Shown here: positions 42,291 through 50,852 of the stretch, in pieces
Layout: each line of letters opens with the position of its first letter
How positions within the stretch are numbered: position 1 is the first letter of the stretch
Source of the DNA: JBQCHF01 sp051954955
Lineage (GTDB): Bacteria > Actinomycetota > Actinomycetes > Motilibacterales > Motilibacteraceae
DNA length: 64,000 bases
Assembly: GCA_051954955.1 (NCBI GenBank)
Contig: JBQCHF010000184.1
Coordinates: 11,721 to 75,720, forward strand
Direction: 5' to 3'
Notes under the pieces: generated by a model
What the model was told of the DNA's origin: nothing
Seen by the model: only the letters and a program-made list of their open reading frames with translations
Database searches by the model: none
Program-made: the position numbers and the translations under genes

Positions 42291-43079
42291 TCAGCGGGTG
42301 GGCTCGAGATAGACGACCACGTTGCTGTCCCACCCGCCCTGTCCGCGGTGGTACGCCCCGCCGCAAGTGACCACGACCAGCCGCTCCGGTCCGGCCTGGG
42401 TGAAGATCTCCTGGGCTGGGAGGGTCGCCTTGAGGTAGGTGCGCAGCGCCACCACCCGGTAGGTGCGCTGCTGCCCGTCTCCGCCGCTCACCGTGGCCGT
42501 ATCGCCGATCGTGAGGCGGGGGGCGCGGTACAGCGGGCCGGTGCCGTACCTCCTGCTGTCCACGTGGCCGTCCACGACGACCGTCCCGAGCCCGCTGCCG
42601 GGGCGTGCACCGCCGCGCCACCAGCCCAGCACCGACGGGTCGTCCGGCACCCCGAGCTCGCCCTCGGTGACGCCCACCGGGGTCACTGCGCTGTCGACGT
42701 CGATGGCCGGGATCTGCAGCCGGGTCGGCACGAACGAGGTGGCCGCCGCGGTCAGCGTGGGCAGCGCGGTGGGGGCCGCTGCGGCGGACTGCGTCGCCCG
42801 GCCGGCCGCCGGAGCCACCCGTGGTGCGGCAGCGGCAGCCGGCGTCGGCTCGGAGCCGGTCGTGGCGGTGGTGGCGGCCGCGGTCGGGACCCGGCCCGCC
42901 TCCGCCACCGGTCCCTCGCTCGGGGCCGCCCAGGTCCAGGCCCCGGCGCCGAGCAGCAGCGCGCCGGCGCCGAGCCCCAGCAGTGCCGCACGCGGGCCGT
43001 GCCGTCCCTCGGCAGCCCCCCTCCCCGCGCGGCGGCGGCCGCGCGGGGAGGGCCGGGACGCTGGCCCGGTCGGCGTCAT
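42291..43079 (-). CDS. Class E/F-type sortase
   Basis: A 262-residue transpeptidase with an N-terminal helix (about residues 28-45), a long Ala/Thr/Pro linker, then the sortase barrel from FVPTRLQIPAIDVDSAV. VVVDGHVDSRRYGTGPLYR holds the catalytic His and RLVVVTCGGAYHRGQGG the Cys. The usual Arg near the end is not obvious: GGWDSNVVVYLEP has Asp where many relatives have Arg. It sits 38 bases after a DUF4397 gene, its likely partner or substrate. ATG 43079 follows GGAG. Confidence 0.85.
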   Translation of the reverse strand: MTPTGPASRPSPRGRRRAGRGAAEGRHGPRAALLGLGAGALLLGAGAWTWAAPSEGPVAEAGRVPTAAATTATTGSEPTPAAAAAPRVAPAAGRATQSAAAAPTALPTLTAAATSFVPTRLQIPAIDVDSAVTPVGVTEGELGVPDDPSVLGWWRGGARPGSGLGTVVVDGHVDSRRYGTGPLYRAPRLTIGDTATVSGGDGQQRTYRVVALRTYLKATLPAQEIFTQAGPERLVVVTCGGAYHRGQGGWDSNVVVYLEPTR

Positions 43080-43117
43080 CGTGAGATCTCCAGGTGTCGG
43101 CGGTCGATCACCAGCCG

Positions 43118-43939
43118 CTAGCGGCGGGCCCGCACCAGCTTGAAGCCCGAGCCGGCGGCCACCGCGGCGCCGGCGCCGACGAGCAGGTAGGCACCCCACG
43201 GGGTCGGCGTGCTCGAGCCGTCGCCGGCCGGGACACCCGACGGCATGGCGCTGCCGCTGCCGACGTCGATGGTCTGCAGGAGCAGGGAGTAGCCGTTGTC
43301 CGCGTCGCCGACGGCGTAGGCGTAGTACGCGGTGCCCGCGGCGAGCTTGAGGCCCTTGGCCGAGAGCCCGGCGACGTCGGCGCCGCCGGCCTGGATCGCG
43401 ACGTCGTAGGAGCCCGCGGGCACCTCGGCGCCCTTCTCGGCCAGCGGCTCGAGGCCGGTGAAGGTCTTCTGGCCGTTCACCAGAACGTCGACGGCCGGAG
43501 CGTTGGCGGTGTGGCGGGCGGTGACGCGCGCCATGCCCTCGCCGGTGGCCTTGGTGTCGTTGACGAACACCTTCAGGTTCGGGTTGCCGCCGGCCTCGTT
43601 GGCGACCACGGTCGCGTTCGCGCCGCCGGGGACGGCGACGCCCTTGGCCGAGATGATCGCCTTGCTGGTGTCGGTCGCGTCCGCGGCGGTGACGTAGAGG
43701 TCGTAGGTGCCGGCGGGGACCTTCAAGGTCTTGATGTCCTTGAACTTCAGGTCCGGGATGAGCTTGTCCGAACCGGCCCAGACCGCGACGTCGGCCGCGG
43801 CCGGCAGCGCCACACCGTGGATCACGGTCACGGTGGCGTCGTCGGCGGCCTGCGCGGGAGCCGCAAACAGACCGGCGGAGGCCAGGCCGAGCGCACCGGC
43901 TGCGGCAGCGGTCTTCAGGAGGGGTCGCACAGCCTTCAT
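43118..43939 (-). CDS. Secreted DUF4397-domain protein with membrane-anchor tail
   Basis: A 273-residue cell-envelope protein. The signal peptide ends near AAPAQAAD. Two DUF4397-like units follow (VTVIHGVALPAAADVAVWAG, KVPAGTYDLYVTAADATD; then ARVTARHTANAPAVDVLVNG, EVPAGSYDVAIQAGG). A Ser/Thr/Pro linker, one C-terminal helix (GAYLLVGAGAAVAAGSG) and basic RARR end it. This resembles a sortase substrate but has no LPxTG motif. GAGGAGAAG precedes the ATG. Followed by the sortase gene. Confidence 0.85.
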   Translation of the reverse strand: MKAVRPLLKTAAAAGALGLASAGLFAAPAQAADDATVTVIHGVALPAAADVAVWAGSDKLIPDLKFKDIKTLKVPAGTYDLYVTAADATDTSKAIISAKGVAVPGGANATVVANEAGGNPNLKVFVNDTKATGEGMARVTARHTANAPAVDVLVNGQKTFTGLEPLAEKGAEVPAGSYDVAIQAGGADVAGLSAKGLKLAAGTAYYAYAVGDADNGYSLLLQTIDVGSGSAMPSGVPAGDGSSTPTPWGAYLLVGAGAAVAAGSGFKLVRARR

Positions 43940-44042
43940 CTGGGGCTTCTCCTCTCGAGTCCCCCAGCACACGGGGGGCGGTGGCGACGGCCGCCACTCA
44001 CCCACCTCTTCCGGCCCGGTCCCGCGGCCGGATGCACCCCAG

Positions 44043-44066
44043 CGAAGAGAACTTCCCTGGTCTTCG
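44043..44066. promoter_or_regulatory. Inverted repeat upstream of the DUF4397-sortase operon
   Basis: CGAAGA (44043-44048) and TCTTCG (44061-44066) are perfect inverted hexamers 12 bases apart, about 105 bases upstream of the DUF4397 start and just after the ABC-F stop. It may be a regulator site or a weak terminator for the ABC-F gene on its far side. Confidence 0.25.
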
Positions 44067-44104
44067 AGTTCCTGCTTCTCGCGGGCGGGATCGGCGCGGC
44101 AGCC

Positions 44105-45703
44105 TCAGGCCAGCGAGACGAGCTCGCGGTAGCCCGCGCTCCACAGGTCCTCGACGCCGTCGGGCAGCAGCACCACCCGCTCCGGGTCGAGCGCCTCGAC
44201 CGCGCCCTCGTCGTGCGTGACGAGCACGACCGCGCCGGCGTAGGTGCGCAGCGCGGCGAGCACCTCCTCCCGGCTGGCCGGGTCGAGGTTGTTGGTGGGC
44301 TCGTCCAGCAGCAGCACGTTGGCGCTGGAGACGACCAGGGTGGCCAGCGCCAGCCGGGTCTTCTCACCGCCGGAGAGCACGGCGGCCGGCTTGTCGACGT
44401 CGTCGCCGGAGAACAGGAACGAGCCGAGCACCTTGCGCACCTCGAGCTCGGGCAGGTCCGGGGCGGCGCTGCGCATGTTCTCCAGCACGGTGCGCTCGGG
44501 GTCGAGGGTCTCGTGCTCCTGGGCGTAGTAGCCCAGCTTGAGCCCGTGCCCGGGGACGACCTGGCCGGTGTCGGGGGTCTCGATGCCGGACAGCAGCCGC
44601 AGCAGGGTGGTCTTGCCGGCGCCGTTGAGGCCGAGCACGACGACCTTGCTGCCCTTGTCGACCGCGAGGTCGACGTCGGTGAAGATCTCCAGCGAGCCGT
44701 AGGACTTGGACAGCCCCGCGGCGGTGAGCGGGGTCTTGCCGCAGGGCGCGGGCTCGGGGAAGCGCAGCTTGGCCACCTTGTCCTTGGCCCGCACCTCCTC
44801 CAGGCCCGACAGCAGCCGCTCGGCCCGCCGGGCCATGTTCTGCGCGGCCACGGTCTTGGTGGCCTTGGCCCGCATCTTGTCCGCCTGGCTCAGCAGCGCC
44901 GCGGCCTTCTTCTCGGCGTTCTGCCGCTCGCGGTGCCGGCGCCGCTCGTCCTGCTCGCGCTGGAGCAGGTAGGCCTTCCAGCCGACGTTGTAGACGTCGA
45001 TGACCGAGCGGTTAGCGTCCAGGTAGAAGACGCGGTTGACGCATTTCTCGACCAGGTCGACGTCGTGGCTGATCACAATGAAGCCGCCCTTGTAGGCGGT
45101 GAGGTAGTCCCGCAGCCAGATGATGCTGTCGGCGTCGAGGTGGTTGGTCGGCTCGTCCAGCAGCAGCGTCTCGGCACCGGAGAACAGGATGCGCGCCAGC
45201 TCCACCCGCCGGCGCTGGCCGCCGGACAGGGTGCGCAGCGGCTGCTCGAGCACCCGCTCGGGCAGGCCCAGGCTGGAGGAGATGGTGGCCGCCTCGGACT
45301 CGGCCGCGTAGCCGCCGCGGGCGAGGAACTCGGCCTCCAGCCGCGCATATCGGTTCATCGCCCGCTCGTGGGTCTCCGGGTCCACCGAGGCCATCTGGCC
45401 CTCGGTCTCGCGCAGCCGCCGGACCACCTCGTCCAGCCCGCGAGCGGACAGGATGCGGTCGCGGGCCAGCACCTCGAGATCGCCGGTGCGCGGGTCCTGC
45501 GGCAGGTAGCCGATCTCGCCGGAACGGGTGATGGTGCCGGCCAGCGGCTGGGCCTCCCCCGCCAGGCACCGGGTGAGGGTGGTCTTGCCGGCGCCGTTGC
45601 GCCCGACCAGACCGACCCGGTCGCCGGCGGCCACCCGGAAGGACGCTGCGGACAGCAGGACGCGGGCGCCGGCGCGCAGCTCGACGTCGGTGGCGGTGAT
45701 CAT
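44105..45703 (-). CDS. ABC-F family ATPase (ribosome-associated)
   Basis: A 532-residue soluble protein with two ATPase domains. Walker A is GRNGAGKTTLTRCL and GLNGAGKTTLLRLL; the signatures are TLSGGQRRRVELARIL and VLSGGEKTRLALATLV; both have LLLDEPTNHLD or LLLDEPTNNLD. A charged linker (about residues 240-310: REQDERRRHRERQNAEKKAA) lies between them. ABC-F proteins act at the ribosome in translation control or antibiotic protection. There are no membrane helices. Similar to Rv1473; which subgroup is unsure. Confidence 0.92.
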   Translation of the reverse strand: MITATDVELRAGARVLLSAASFRVAAGDRVGLVGRNGAGKTTLTRCLAGEAQPLAGTITRSGEIGYLPQDPRTGDLEVLARDRILSARGLDEVVRRLRETEGQMASVDPETHERAMNRYARLEAEFLARGGYAAESEAATISSSLGLPERVLEQPLRTLSGGQRRRVELARILFSGAETLLLDEPTNHLDADSIIWLRDYLTAYKGGFIVISHDVDLVEKCVNRVFYLDANRSVIDVYNVGWKAYLLQREQDERRRHRERQNAEKKAAALLSQADKMRAKATKTVAAQNMARRAERLLSGLEEVRAKDKVAKLRFPEPAPCGKTPLTAAGLSKSYGSLEIFTDVDLAVDKGSKVVVLGLNGAGKTTLLRLLSGIETPDTGQVVPGHGLKLGYYAQEHETLDPERTVLENMRSAAPDLPELEVRKVLGSFLFSGDDVDKPAAVLSGGEKTRLALATLVVSSANVLLLDEPTNNLDPASREEVLAALRTYAGAVVLVTHDEGAVEALDPERVVLLPDGVEDLWSAGYRELVSLA

Positions 45704-45965
45704 GGGTCTCCTGCGGGAAGGCTCGGACGGCGGGCGGAGGCGGCCGCCGGTCAGGGCGCGGTGCAGGACATGGCTGCCATGGTACCGGCCGGTCCCGCGC
45801 CGGCCCGAACACGACGGCCGGCCGCCGGGACGAAGGTCCCGCGTTACACCTGCGGGGCCAGGTTCACCCGCCCGGCCTAGTACCGAAGGCTCAAGCGTGC
45901 TGACCGCAGCGGTCGAAGACCGACAGGTACGTCGATAGTCGTCCGTCGTCGACCTCGGGGGTCAC

Positions 45966-47336
45966 GTGCGCACGGTCCTGCCTCGGGGGCAGGCTCGTGA
46001 GGACGACAGCGGCACGACCCTCATCGAGGTGCTCGTGTCGCTGGTCGTCTTCTCGATCCTGGCCGCCGCACTGCTGTCGTTGCTGCTGTCCACGGCCACG
46101 ATGGTCCGCACCGCCCGTCAGCGGGTGGTCGCCGGCCAGGTGGTGGCCGCCGTCGTCGACGAGGCGCGCGCCCAGGGCGCGGTCACGGTGACGCCCGGTC
46201 GCACGACGAGCACGCGCACCGTCGGCGCGACCACCTTCACGGTGGTGCGCGACGCCGCCTTCGTCGCCCGCGACGCCGCCAGCACCGAGTGCACCAGCCC
46301 GGGCAACCCGAGCTTCCTGCGCGTGCACGTCGAGGTGTCGTGGACCGGCATGGGCTCGGTGCGCCCGGTGGCCGGGGACACGCTCATCACGCCCAGCATC
46401 GGCGAGGCGGACCGGGCCACCGGCAGCCTGGCGGTGCAGGTGGTCGACCGCGACGGCAACCCCTCCGCCGGCACCCCGGTCACCATGAGCGCGGGCACCA
46501 CCCCCGGACCGGGCACCACGCAGCTCACCACCGCCGACGGCTGTGCGGTGTTCGCGTTCGTGCCGCCCGGCACCTACACCGCGTCGTTGGACGAAGCCGG
46601 ATGGGTGGACCCGCAGGGGCAGCCGACGCCGTCGGTGTCGACGTCGGTCACGGCGTCGCAGACGGCCGTCGTGCAGCTCCAGTACGACCGGGCCGGCGAC
46701 CTGACGCTGGTGCCGGACACCGACCCCGGGCACCCGGCACCGAACGACCTGAGCTGGACGCTGGTGAACACCGCGTTCACCACCGCCGATCACACCAGGG
46801 TGTTCCCGCCAGACGGCACGCTGCCGCTCGTGGTGCACGGGCTGTTCCCGGCGGCCGCCGGCTACACCGGCTGGGCGGGCGGCTGCCCGGGCGGGGACCC
46901 GGGAGACGTGGGCCGCCCGGCGCCGGTGCCGGTGCAGCAGGGCCAGCCGGCGGTGCTCACCGTGCCGGTGGCCCGGGTGGAGGTGCAGGCGCGCCGCAAC
47001 GGGCCGATGCCCGGTCCGTGGCAGGTGACGGCCACCCGGGTGGACGACCCGGGCTGCACCGCCGGTGAGGCCTACACCTTCAGCTCCCCCACCGGCGGAG
47101 CCATCGGGGCCGCCCTGCCGTTCGGCAGCTGGACCTTCACGGTCGCCAGCTCGGTCGGCTCGGCGACCAGCCCGACGGTGGTGCTGGCGCCGGGCACGGG
47201 CAGCGGCACCGGCAACGGGACCGGACATGGCAACGGCAACGGCAACGGCAACGGGACAGGCAACGGGACGGGCAACGGCCAGAACGGTGCGGGCAGCGGC
47301 AGCCCGGTCACCACGGTGGCGGTGAACCTCCCGTGA
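45966..47336 (+). CDS. Prepilin-like protein with carboxypeptidase-regulatory-like domain
   Basis: A 456-residue protein. The type IV prepilin signal DDSG / TTLIEVLVSLVVFSIL is cleaved after Gly16, with Glu at +5 of the mature form. The stalk helix is followed by a beta-rich region, GSLAVQVVDRDGNPSAGTPV to FVPPGTYTASLDEAGW, like carboxypeptidase regulatory domains. Near the end is a Gly-Asn-Thr repeat (nt about 47199-47290). GTG start. Coupled to two further prepilin genes. Likely a surface or minor pilin. Confidence 0.8.
   Translation: MRTVLPRGQAREDDSGTTLIEVLVSLVVFSILAAALLSLLLSTATMVRTARQRVVAGQVVAAVVDEARAQGAVTVTPGRTTSTRTVGATTFTVVRDAAFVARDAASTECTSPGNPSFLRVHVEVSWTGMGSVRPVAGDTLITPSIGEADRATGSLAVQVVDRDGNPSAGTPVTMSAGTTPGPGTTQLTTADGCAVFAFVPPGTYTASLDEAGWVDPQGQPTPSVSTSVTASQTAVVQLQYDRAGDLTLVPDTDPGHPAPNDLSWTLVNTAFTTADHTRVFPPDGTLPLVVHGLFPAAAGYTGWAGGCPGGDPGDVGRPAPVPVQQGQPAVLTVPVARVEVQARRNGPMPGPWQVTATRVDDPGCTAGEAYTFSSPTGGAIGAALPFGSWTFTVASSVGSATSPTVVLAPGTGSGTGNGTGHGNGNGNGNGTGNGTGNGQNGAGSGSPVTTVAVNLP
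47199..47292 (+). repeat. Gly-Asn/Gly-Thr coding microsatellite
   Basis: Short units GGCAACGGGAC and GGCAACGGCAAC repeat with variations within the first prepilin gene, encoding mixed Gly-Thr and Gly-Asn dipeptides. Because the units are multiples of six bases, length changes would keep frame and alter only linker length. Likely variable among strains. Confidence 0.75.
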
Positions 47337-48067
47337 CGACCTCCCGCCTGACTCGCGCCCGTTCCTGCTCGGACGAGGGCATCTCCCTGGTCGAGCTGCT
47401 GGTCACGATGGTGCTGCTCAGCCTGGCCCTGGGCATGTTCACCACCTGGTTCATCGGCACCCAGCGCTCGGCCACCGGCTACAGCGCCCGGATCGCCGAC
47501 CTGGCCGACGCCCGCCTCGCCGTCGACGCCATGACGCGGGACGTCCGGATGGCCATCTCGCCCACCTCCGGCTCGAGCCCGTTCCTGGCCTCGACATCGG
47601 CCGCCCGGCTCGACGTCTACGTCAACCGCCCGAGCGGTCTGCCGGACCTGGTCACCTACCGGTTCGCCGCGGAGCCGGCGGGCACCGTGCAGCTGGTGCG
47701 CACGGTGACCCCGGGCGTCGCCCCGGCGGCGGGATCGCCCGCGGGCACCCTGCCGACCTGGCCTAGCTCCGGGGCCCGGAACCAGGTGCTGGTCCGCGGG
47801 CTCCCCGCCGCCTCGGCCACCGCGCCGTTCACGTTCTTCGACCAGCAGGGCGCCACCCAGCCGCCGTGCACCGGCAGCCAGACCACCGGCTGCGCGGCAC
47901 CGATCAGCGTCGCGGACGCCCTCGCCGCGCCGGACGCGGTCGGCGCGGTGGGCATCGACCTGGTGGTCTCCGGGCGCCCGTCGCTGGCCAAGGGCACCGA
48001 GGTGGTCTCGCGGGTCCGGCTGGTCAATGCCGGTGCATCCGCCGACGTCGCGGGAGCCGGCCGATGA
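47333..48067 (+). CDS. Prepilin-like protein (PilW/PulJ-like)
   Basis: A 244-residue protein. The prepilin signal CSDEG / ISLVELLVTMVLLSLALGMF is cut after Gly16, with Glu at +5. The rest is a beta-rich head (RLAVDAMTRDVRMAISPTSG, ARLDVYVNRPSGLPDLVTYR) typical of minor pilins of the PilW/PulJ kind. GTG start in a 4-base GTGA overlap with the previous gene. Confidence 0.8.
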   Translation: MTTSRLTRARSCSDEGISLVELLVTMVLLSLALGMFTTWFIGTQRSATGYSARIADLADARLAVDAMTRDVRMAISPTSGSSPFLASTSAARLDVYVNRPSGLPDLVTYRFAAEPAGTVQLVRTVTPGVAPAAGSPAGTLPTWPSSGARNQVLVRGLPAASATAPFTFFDQQGATQPPCTGSQTTGCAAPISVADALAAPDAVGAVGIDLVVSGRPSLAKGTEVVSRVRLVNAGASADVAGAGR

Positions 48068-48117
48068 CCCGTCCCCCGCACGGCCCGTTCAGCACGTCCT
48101 TCGCTCGAGGAGCGTCC

Positions 48118-49803
48118 ATGTCCCCCTCCTGCGCCCCTCGCCGATCCGGCCCGCACCCGGGCTGGCGCGCCCGCCTCGCCATGCGCGACGACGACGGCGT
48201 CGCGCTGATCATGGTGCTGGGGCTGGGGATGGTGATGACCCTGGTCCTGGTGGCGCTGTCCGGCTACGCCCTCAACGGCTACGTGCAGTCCAAGACCCAG
48301 GTGGACCACTCCACCGCCATCGCCGCGGTGGAGGCCGGGGTGGACGACTACGTCTCCCGGCTCAACGACAACGAGCTCTACTGGACCAAGAACAACGTGG
48401 ACCCCACGAATCCGGCGCTCACGAGCTGGGTGGGCGTGCCGGGTTCGACCAACGGCGGCGCCTACCGCTACGTGGTGGACAGCTCGACCACGCTGACCGA
48501 CGGCGTGGTGCGGCTCACCGTCAGCGGCAAGGTCGGCAAGCAGGTGCGCACCGTGGTGGTGAGGCTGGCCCGGATGGCCTTCACCGACTACGTCTACTTC
48601 TCCGACTACGAGACCGGCGACCCGGCCAATTCCGCGTTCTACCGGGGCAGCTACTGGGGCAACGGACACGGCCGGCACGACCCGGCGAGCACCTGCGGTG
48701 TCTACGACTGGGCCGCCGGCTGGGACACCCGGGACGCGAATTGCACGAAGATCTACTGGACCCAGAACGACGTCGTCGACGGCTGGTTCCACACTAACGA
48801 CCTGTTCGCGGTGCGCGACCACCCGCTGTTCAAGGGCCTGCTGGAGACCGGCTGCCCGGCCACCCGTCCCGGCGATCCGTGCTACAGCCACCCGCTCTGG
48901 GTGCCCGACCCCAACGCCGGCGGCAGCCCTCGCCTCGAGCAGCCCCCCGCCGTCGGCAGTCGGCTGTCCCCGATGCCCGCGAGCAACGCCGCGCTCAAGG
49001 CCGAGGCCGACCCGGCGCAGGGCGGCCAGGGATGCCTCTACACCGGGCCCACCCGGATCGTCTTCAACGCCGACGGCACCATGGCCGTCGACAGTCCCAG
49101 CACGCCGCGGAGCGCACCGTGCGGCACCGGCGCGCGGGTCCCGTTGCCGGCCAACGGCGTCGTCTTCGTGCAGAACCTGCCGGCGGGCAAGGCGCCGAAG
49201 CGGACCCAGGCACCGTTCGTGAGCACGCCCGACGGGGTCACCCGGACGGCCAACTCCGGCGGTTCCTCGTTCCCGCTCGCCGGCGACAGCACGCCCTACG
49301 ACCCGCGCAACGGCGACGCCTTCGTGGAGGGCACCCTGAACGGTCAGGTGACGGTGGCCACCGACGACGACATCGTGATCACCGGCGACCTCACCTACTC
49401 CGGCCGTCCTACCGATGTGCTCGGCCTGGTGGCCCAGAACAACGTCTCCCTCTACCACCCGGTCAACGCCGCCGGGTACGAGCTGCTCGGCGACCAGCAG
49501 ATGAAGAACGTGCAGGTGTGGGGCGCGCTGCTGTCGGTGCAGCACTCGATCAACGTGCAGAACTTCGCCTACGGGAGTCCCCGCGGCGACTTCACCGTGC
49601 ACGGCTCGATCATCCAGCGCTGGCGCGGGGCGGTCGGCACCTTCGACAGCCGGTCGGGCACCACCTCGACCGGCTACCGCAAGGACTGGCACTGGGACCC
49701 GCGACTGCGCTACGCCAAGCCGCCCCGCTACCTCGACCCGGTGGCCGCCTCCTGGCACGCCATCGACCAGGCCGAGACGCCGGCGGCCTACCCGGGCGGG
49801 TGA
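48118..49803 (+). CDS. Large PilX-like pseudopilin
   Basis: A 561-residue protein with an N-terminal signal RDDDG / VALIMVLGLGMVMTLVLVAL like PilX. Position +5 is Met rather than Glu, as in some end-capping or non-core pilins. The ~500-residue outer part has many paired Cys, and polar sequence with repeated beta segments (GTLNGQVTVATDDDIVITGD). GAGGAG favours ATG 48118; ATG 48064 overlaps the previous stop and is also possible. No known passenger domain recognised. Confidence 0.75.
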   Translation: MSPSCAPRRSGPHPGWRARLAMRDDDGVALIMVLGLGMVMTLVLVALSGYALNGYVQSKTQVDHSTAIAAVEAGVDDYVSRLNDNELYWTKNNVDPTNPALTSWVGVPGSTNGGAYRYVVDSSTTLTDGVVRLTVSGKVGKQVRTVVVRLARMAFTDYVYFSDYETGDPANSAFYRGSYWGNGHGRHDPASTCGVYDWAAGWDTRDANCTKIYWTQNDVVDGWFHTNDLFAVRDHPLFKGLLETGCPATRPGDPCYSHPLWVPDPNAGGSPRLEQPPAVGSRLSPMPASNAALKAEADPAQGGQGCLYTGPTRIVFNADGTMAVDSPSTPRSAPCGTGARVPLPANGVVFVQNLPAGKAPKRTQAPFVSTPDGVTRTANSGGSSFPLAGDSTPYDPRNGDAFVEGTLNGQVTVATDDDIVITGDLTYSGRPTDVLGLVAQNNVSLYHPVNAAGYELLGDQQMKNVQVWGALLSVQHSINVQNFAYGSPRGDFTVHGSIIQRWRGAVGTFDSRSGTTSTGYRKDWHWDPRLRYAKPPRYLDPVAASWHAIDQAETPAAYPGG

Positions 49804-49849
49804 GCGTTCGCTGGGATGAGCAGCCACCGGGCTGGGTAGCGTCCCGCCC

Positions 49850-50749
49850 ATGCAGTTCGACGACCAGGGTGTCGACGTCTCCGGCGTGGACGACCGGCGG
49901 GGCCGCGGTGGCGCGCTCGCCCTCGGCGGCGGCGGTGTGGGCGTGGTCGGCTTCGTCATCTACCTCGTCGTGTCGCTGCTCGGCGGCGGCGGGAACGGCG
50001 CCGGCGGCATCGACCTCTCCCAGGTGGTAGCCCCGCCCGCGGCCGGCGGCGGCGGCACCAGCGGCGAGACCCAGCAGCAGCTCCAGCAGCGCTGCAACAG
50101 CGACGGTGCCCTGGACAAGTACGAGGACTGCTACCTCATCAAGGTCTACAACGAGACCGACGAGGTGTGGCAGGCCGAATTCCAGCGCCGCAACCTCTCC
50201 TACCACGCCCCGCGGCTGGCCTTCTTCAGCGGCGCGACGCAGACCGGCTGCGGCAACGCCAGCGCTGACGTCGGCCCGTTCTACTGCCCGCCGGACGAGG
50301 AGATCTACCTCGACCTCGGGTTCCTGGACCAGCTCCAGCAGCAGTTCGGCGCCACCGGCCGCTACGCCCAGGCCTACATCCTGGCTCACGAGTTCGGCCA
50401 CCACCTGCAGACCCTGCTCGGCACCGAGCGGAAGATGCGGGCCCTGCAGCAGCAGAACCCGAGCCAGGCGAACGCGCTGTCGGTGAAGCTCGAGCTGCAG
50501 GCCGACTGCTACGCCGGCGTGTGGGGTCGCCTCGCCAACGACCACGGCAACGTCACCGTCACCCAGGCCGACGTCGCCCAGGCCCAGAACGCGGCCGCGG
50601 CCGTGGGCGACGACCGCATCCAGCAGCAGGTGCAGGGCCGGGTCAACCCCGAGTCCTTCACGCACGGCTCGGCCGCCCAGCGAAGGCAGAGCTACACCAC
50701 CGGCTACTCCACCGGCGACCTCGCCGCCTGCAACACCTTCTCCTCGTGA
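49850..50749 (+). CDS. Neutral zinc metallopeptidase (YpfJ-like)
   Basis: A 299-residue membrane-anchored protein: helix at about 27-45, Gly-rich linker, Gln-rich segment, then the peptidase. The zinc site is YILAHEFGHHLQTLLG (His180-Glu-Phe-Gly-His-His), with LQADCYAGVWG as the third-ligand Glu region upstream of Cys. Several Cys suggest disulfides outside the cell. TAGCGT lies seven bases before the ATG. The TGA stop is inside the first repeat of the following palindrome. Targets unknown. Confidence 0.88.
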   Translation: MQFDDQGVDVSGVDDRRGRGGALALGGGGVGVVGFVIYLVVSLLGGGGNGAGGIDLSQVVAPPAAGGGGTSGETQQQLQQRCNSDGALDKYEDCYLIKVYNETDEVWQAEFQRRNLSYHAPRLAFFSGATQTGCGNASADVGPFYCPPDEEIYLDLGFLDQLQQQFGATGRYAQAYILAHEFGHHLQTLLGTERKMRALQQQNPSQANALSVKLELQADCYAGVWGRLANDHGNVTVTQADVAQAQNAAAAVGDDRIQQQVQGRVNPESFTHGSAAQRRQSYTTGYSTGDLAACNTFSS

Positions 50750-50849
50750 TCATGCAAAGTACGTGATCATGCAATTCAGGTGATCATGCAGACGGTGTGA
50801 GCAGGTACTCACACGAATTGCATGATCGCGCGGATTGCATGATCACGAG
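50743..50849. repeat. Nested GTGATCATGCAA palindrome, copy 1
   Basis: Outer arms CTCGTGATCATGCAA (50743-50757) and TTGCATGATCACGAG (50835-50849) are perfect. Second arms GTGATCATGCAATTC (50763-50777) and GAATTGCATGATCGC (50815-50829) differ at two bases, and a third GTGATCATGCA is at 50780-50790. The centre is a GTGTGAG/CTCACAC hairpin (50795-50814). It joins convergent metallopeptidase and acVLRF1 genes, four bases from the latter's stop. Same design as 63914-64000. Confidence 0.8.
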
Positions 50850-50852
50850 TGG

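Noticed and set aside
42125..42370. Possible small plus-strand hydrophobic protein from the 15-bp repeat
   Set aside because: The hydrophobic start is only the repeat translated, the rest is Arg/Pro-rich, and it runs antisense into the sortase end.
43094..45880. 928-codon plus-strand frame opposite the DUF4397 and ABC-F genes
   Set aside because: It is the antisense shadow of genes with intact signal, Walker and signature motifs; no protein-like blocks of its own.
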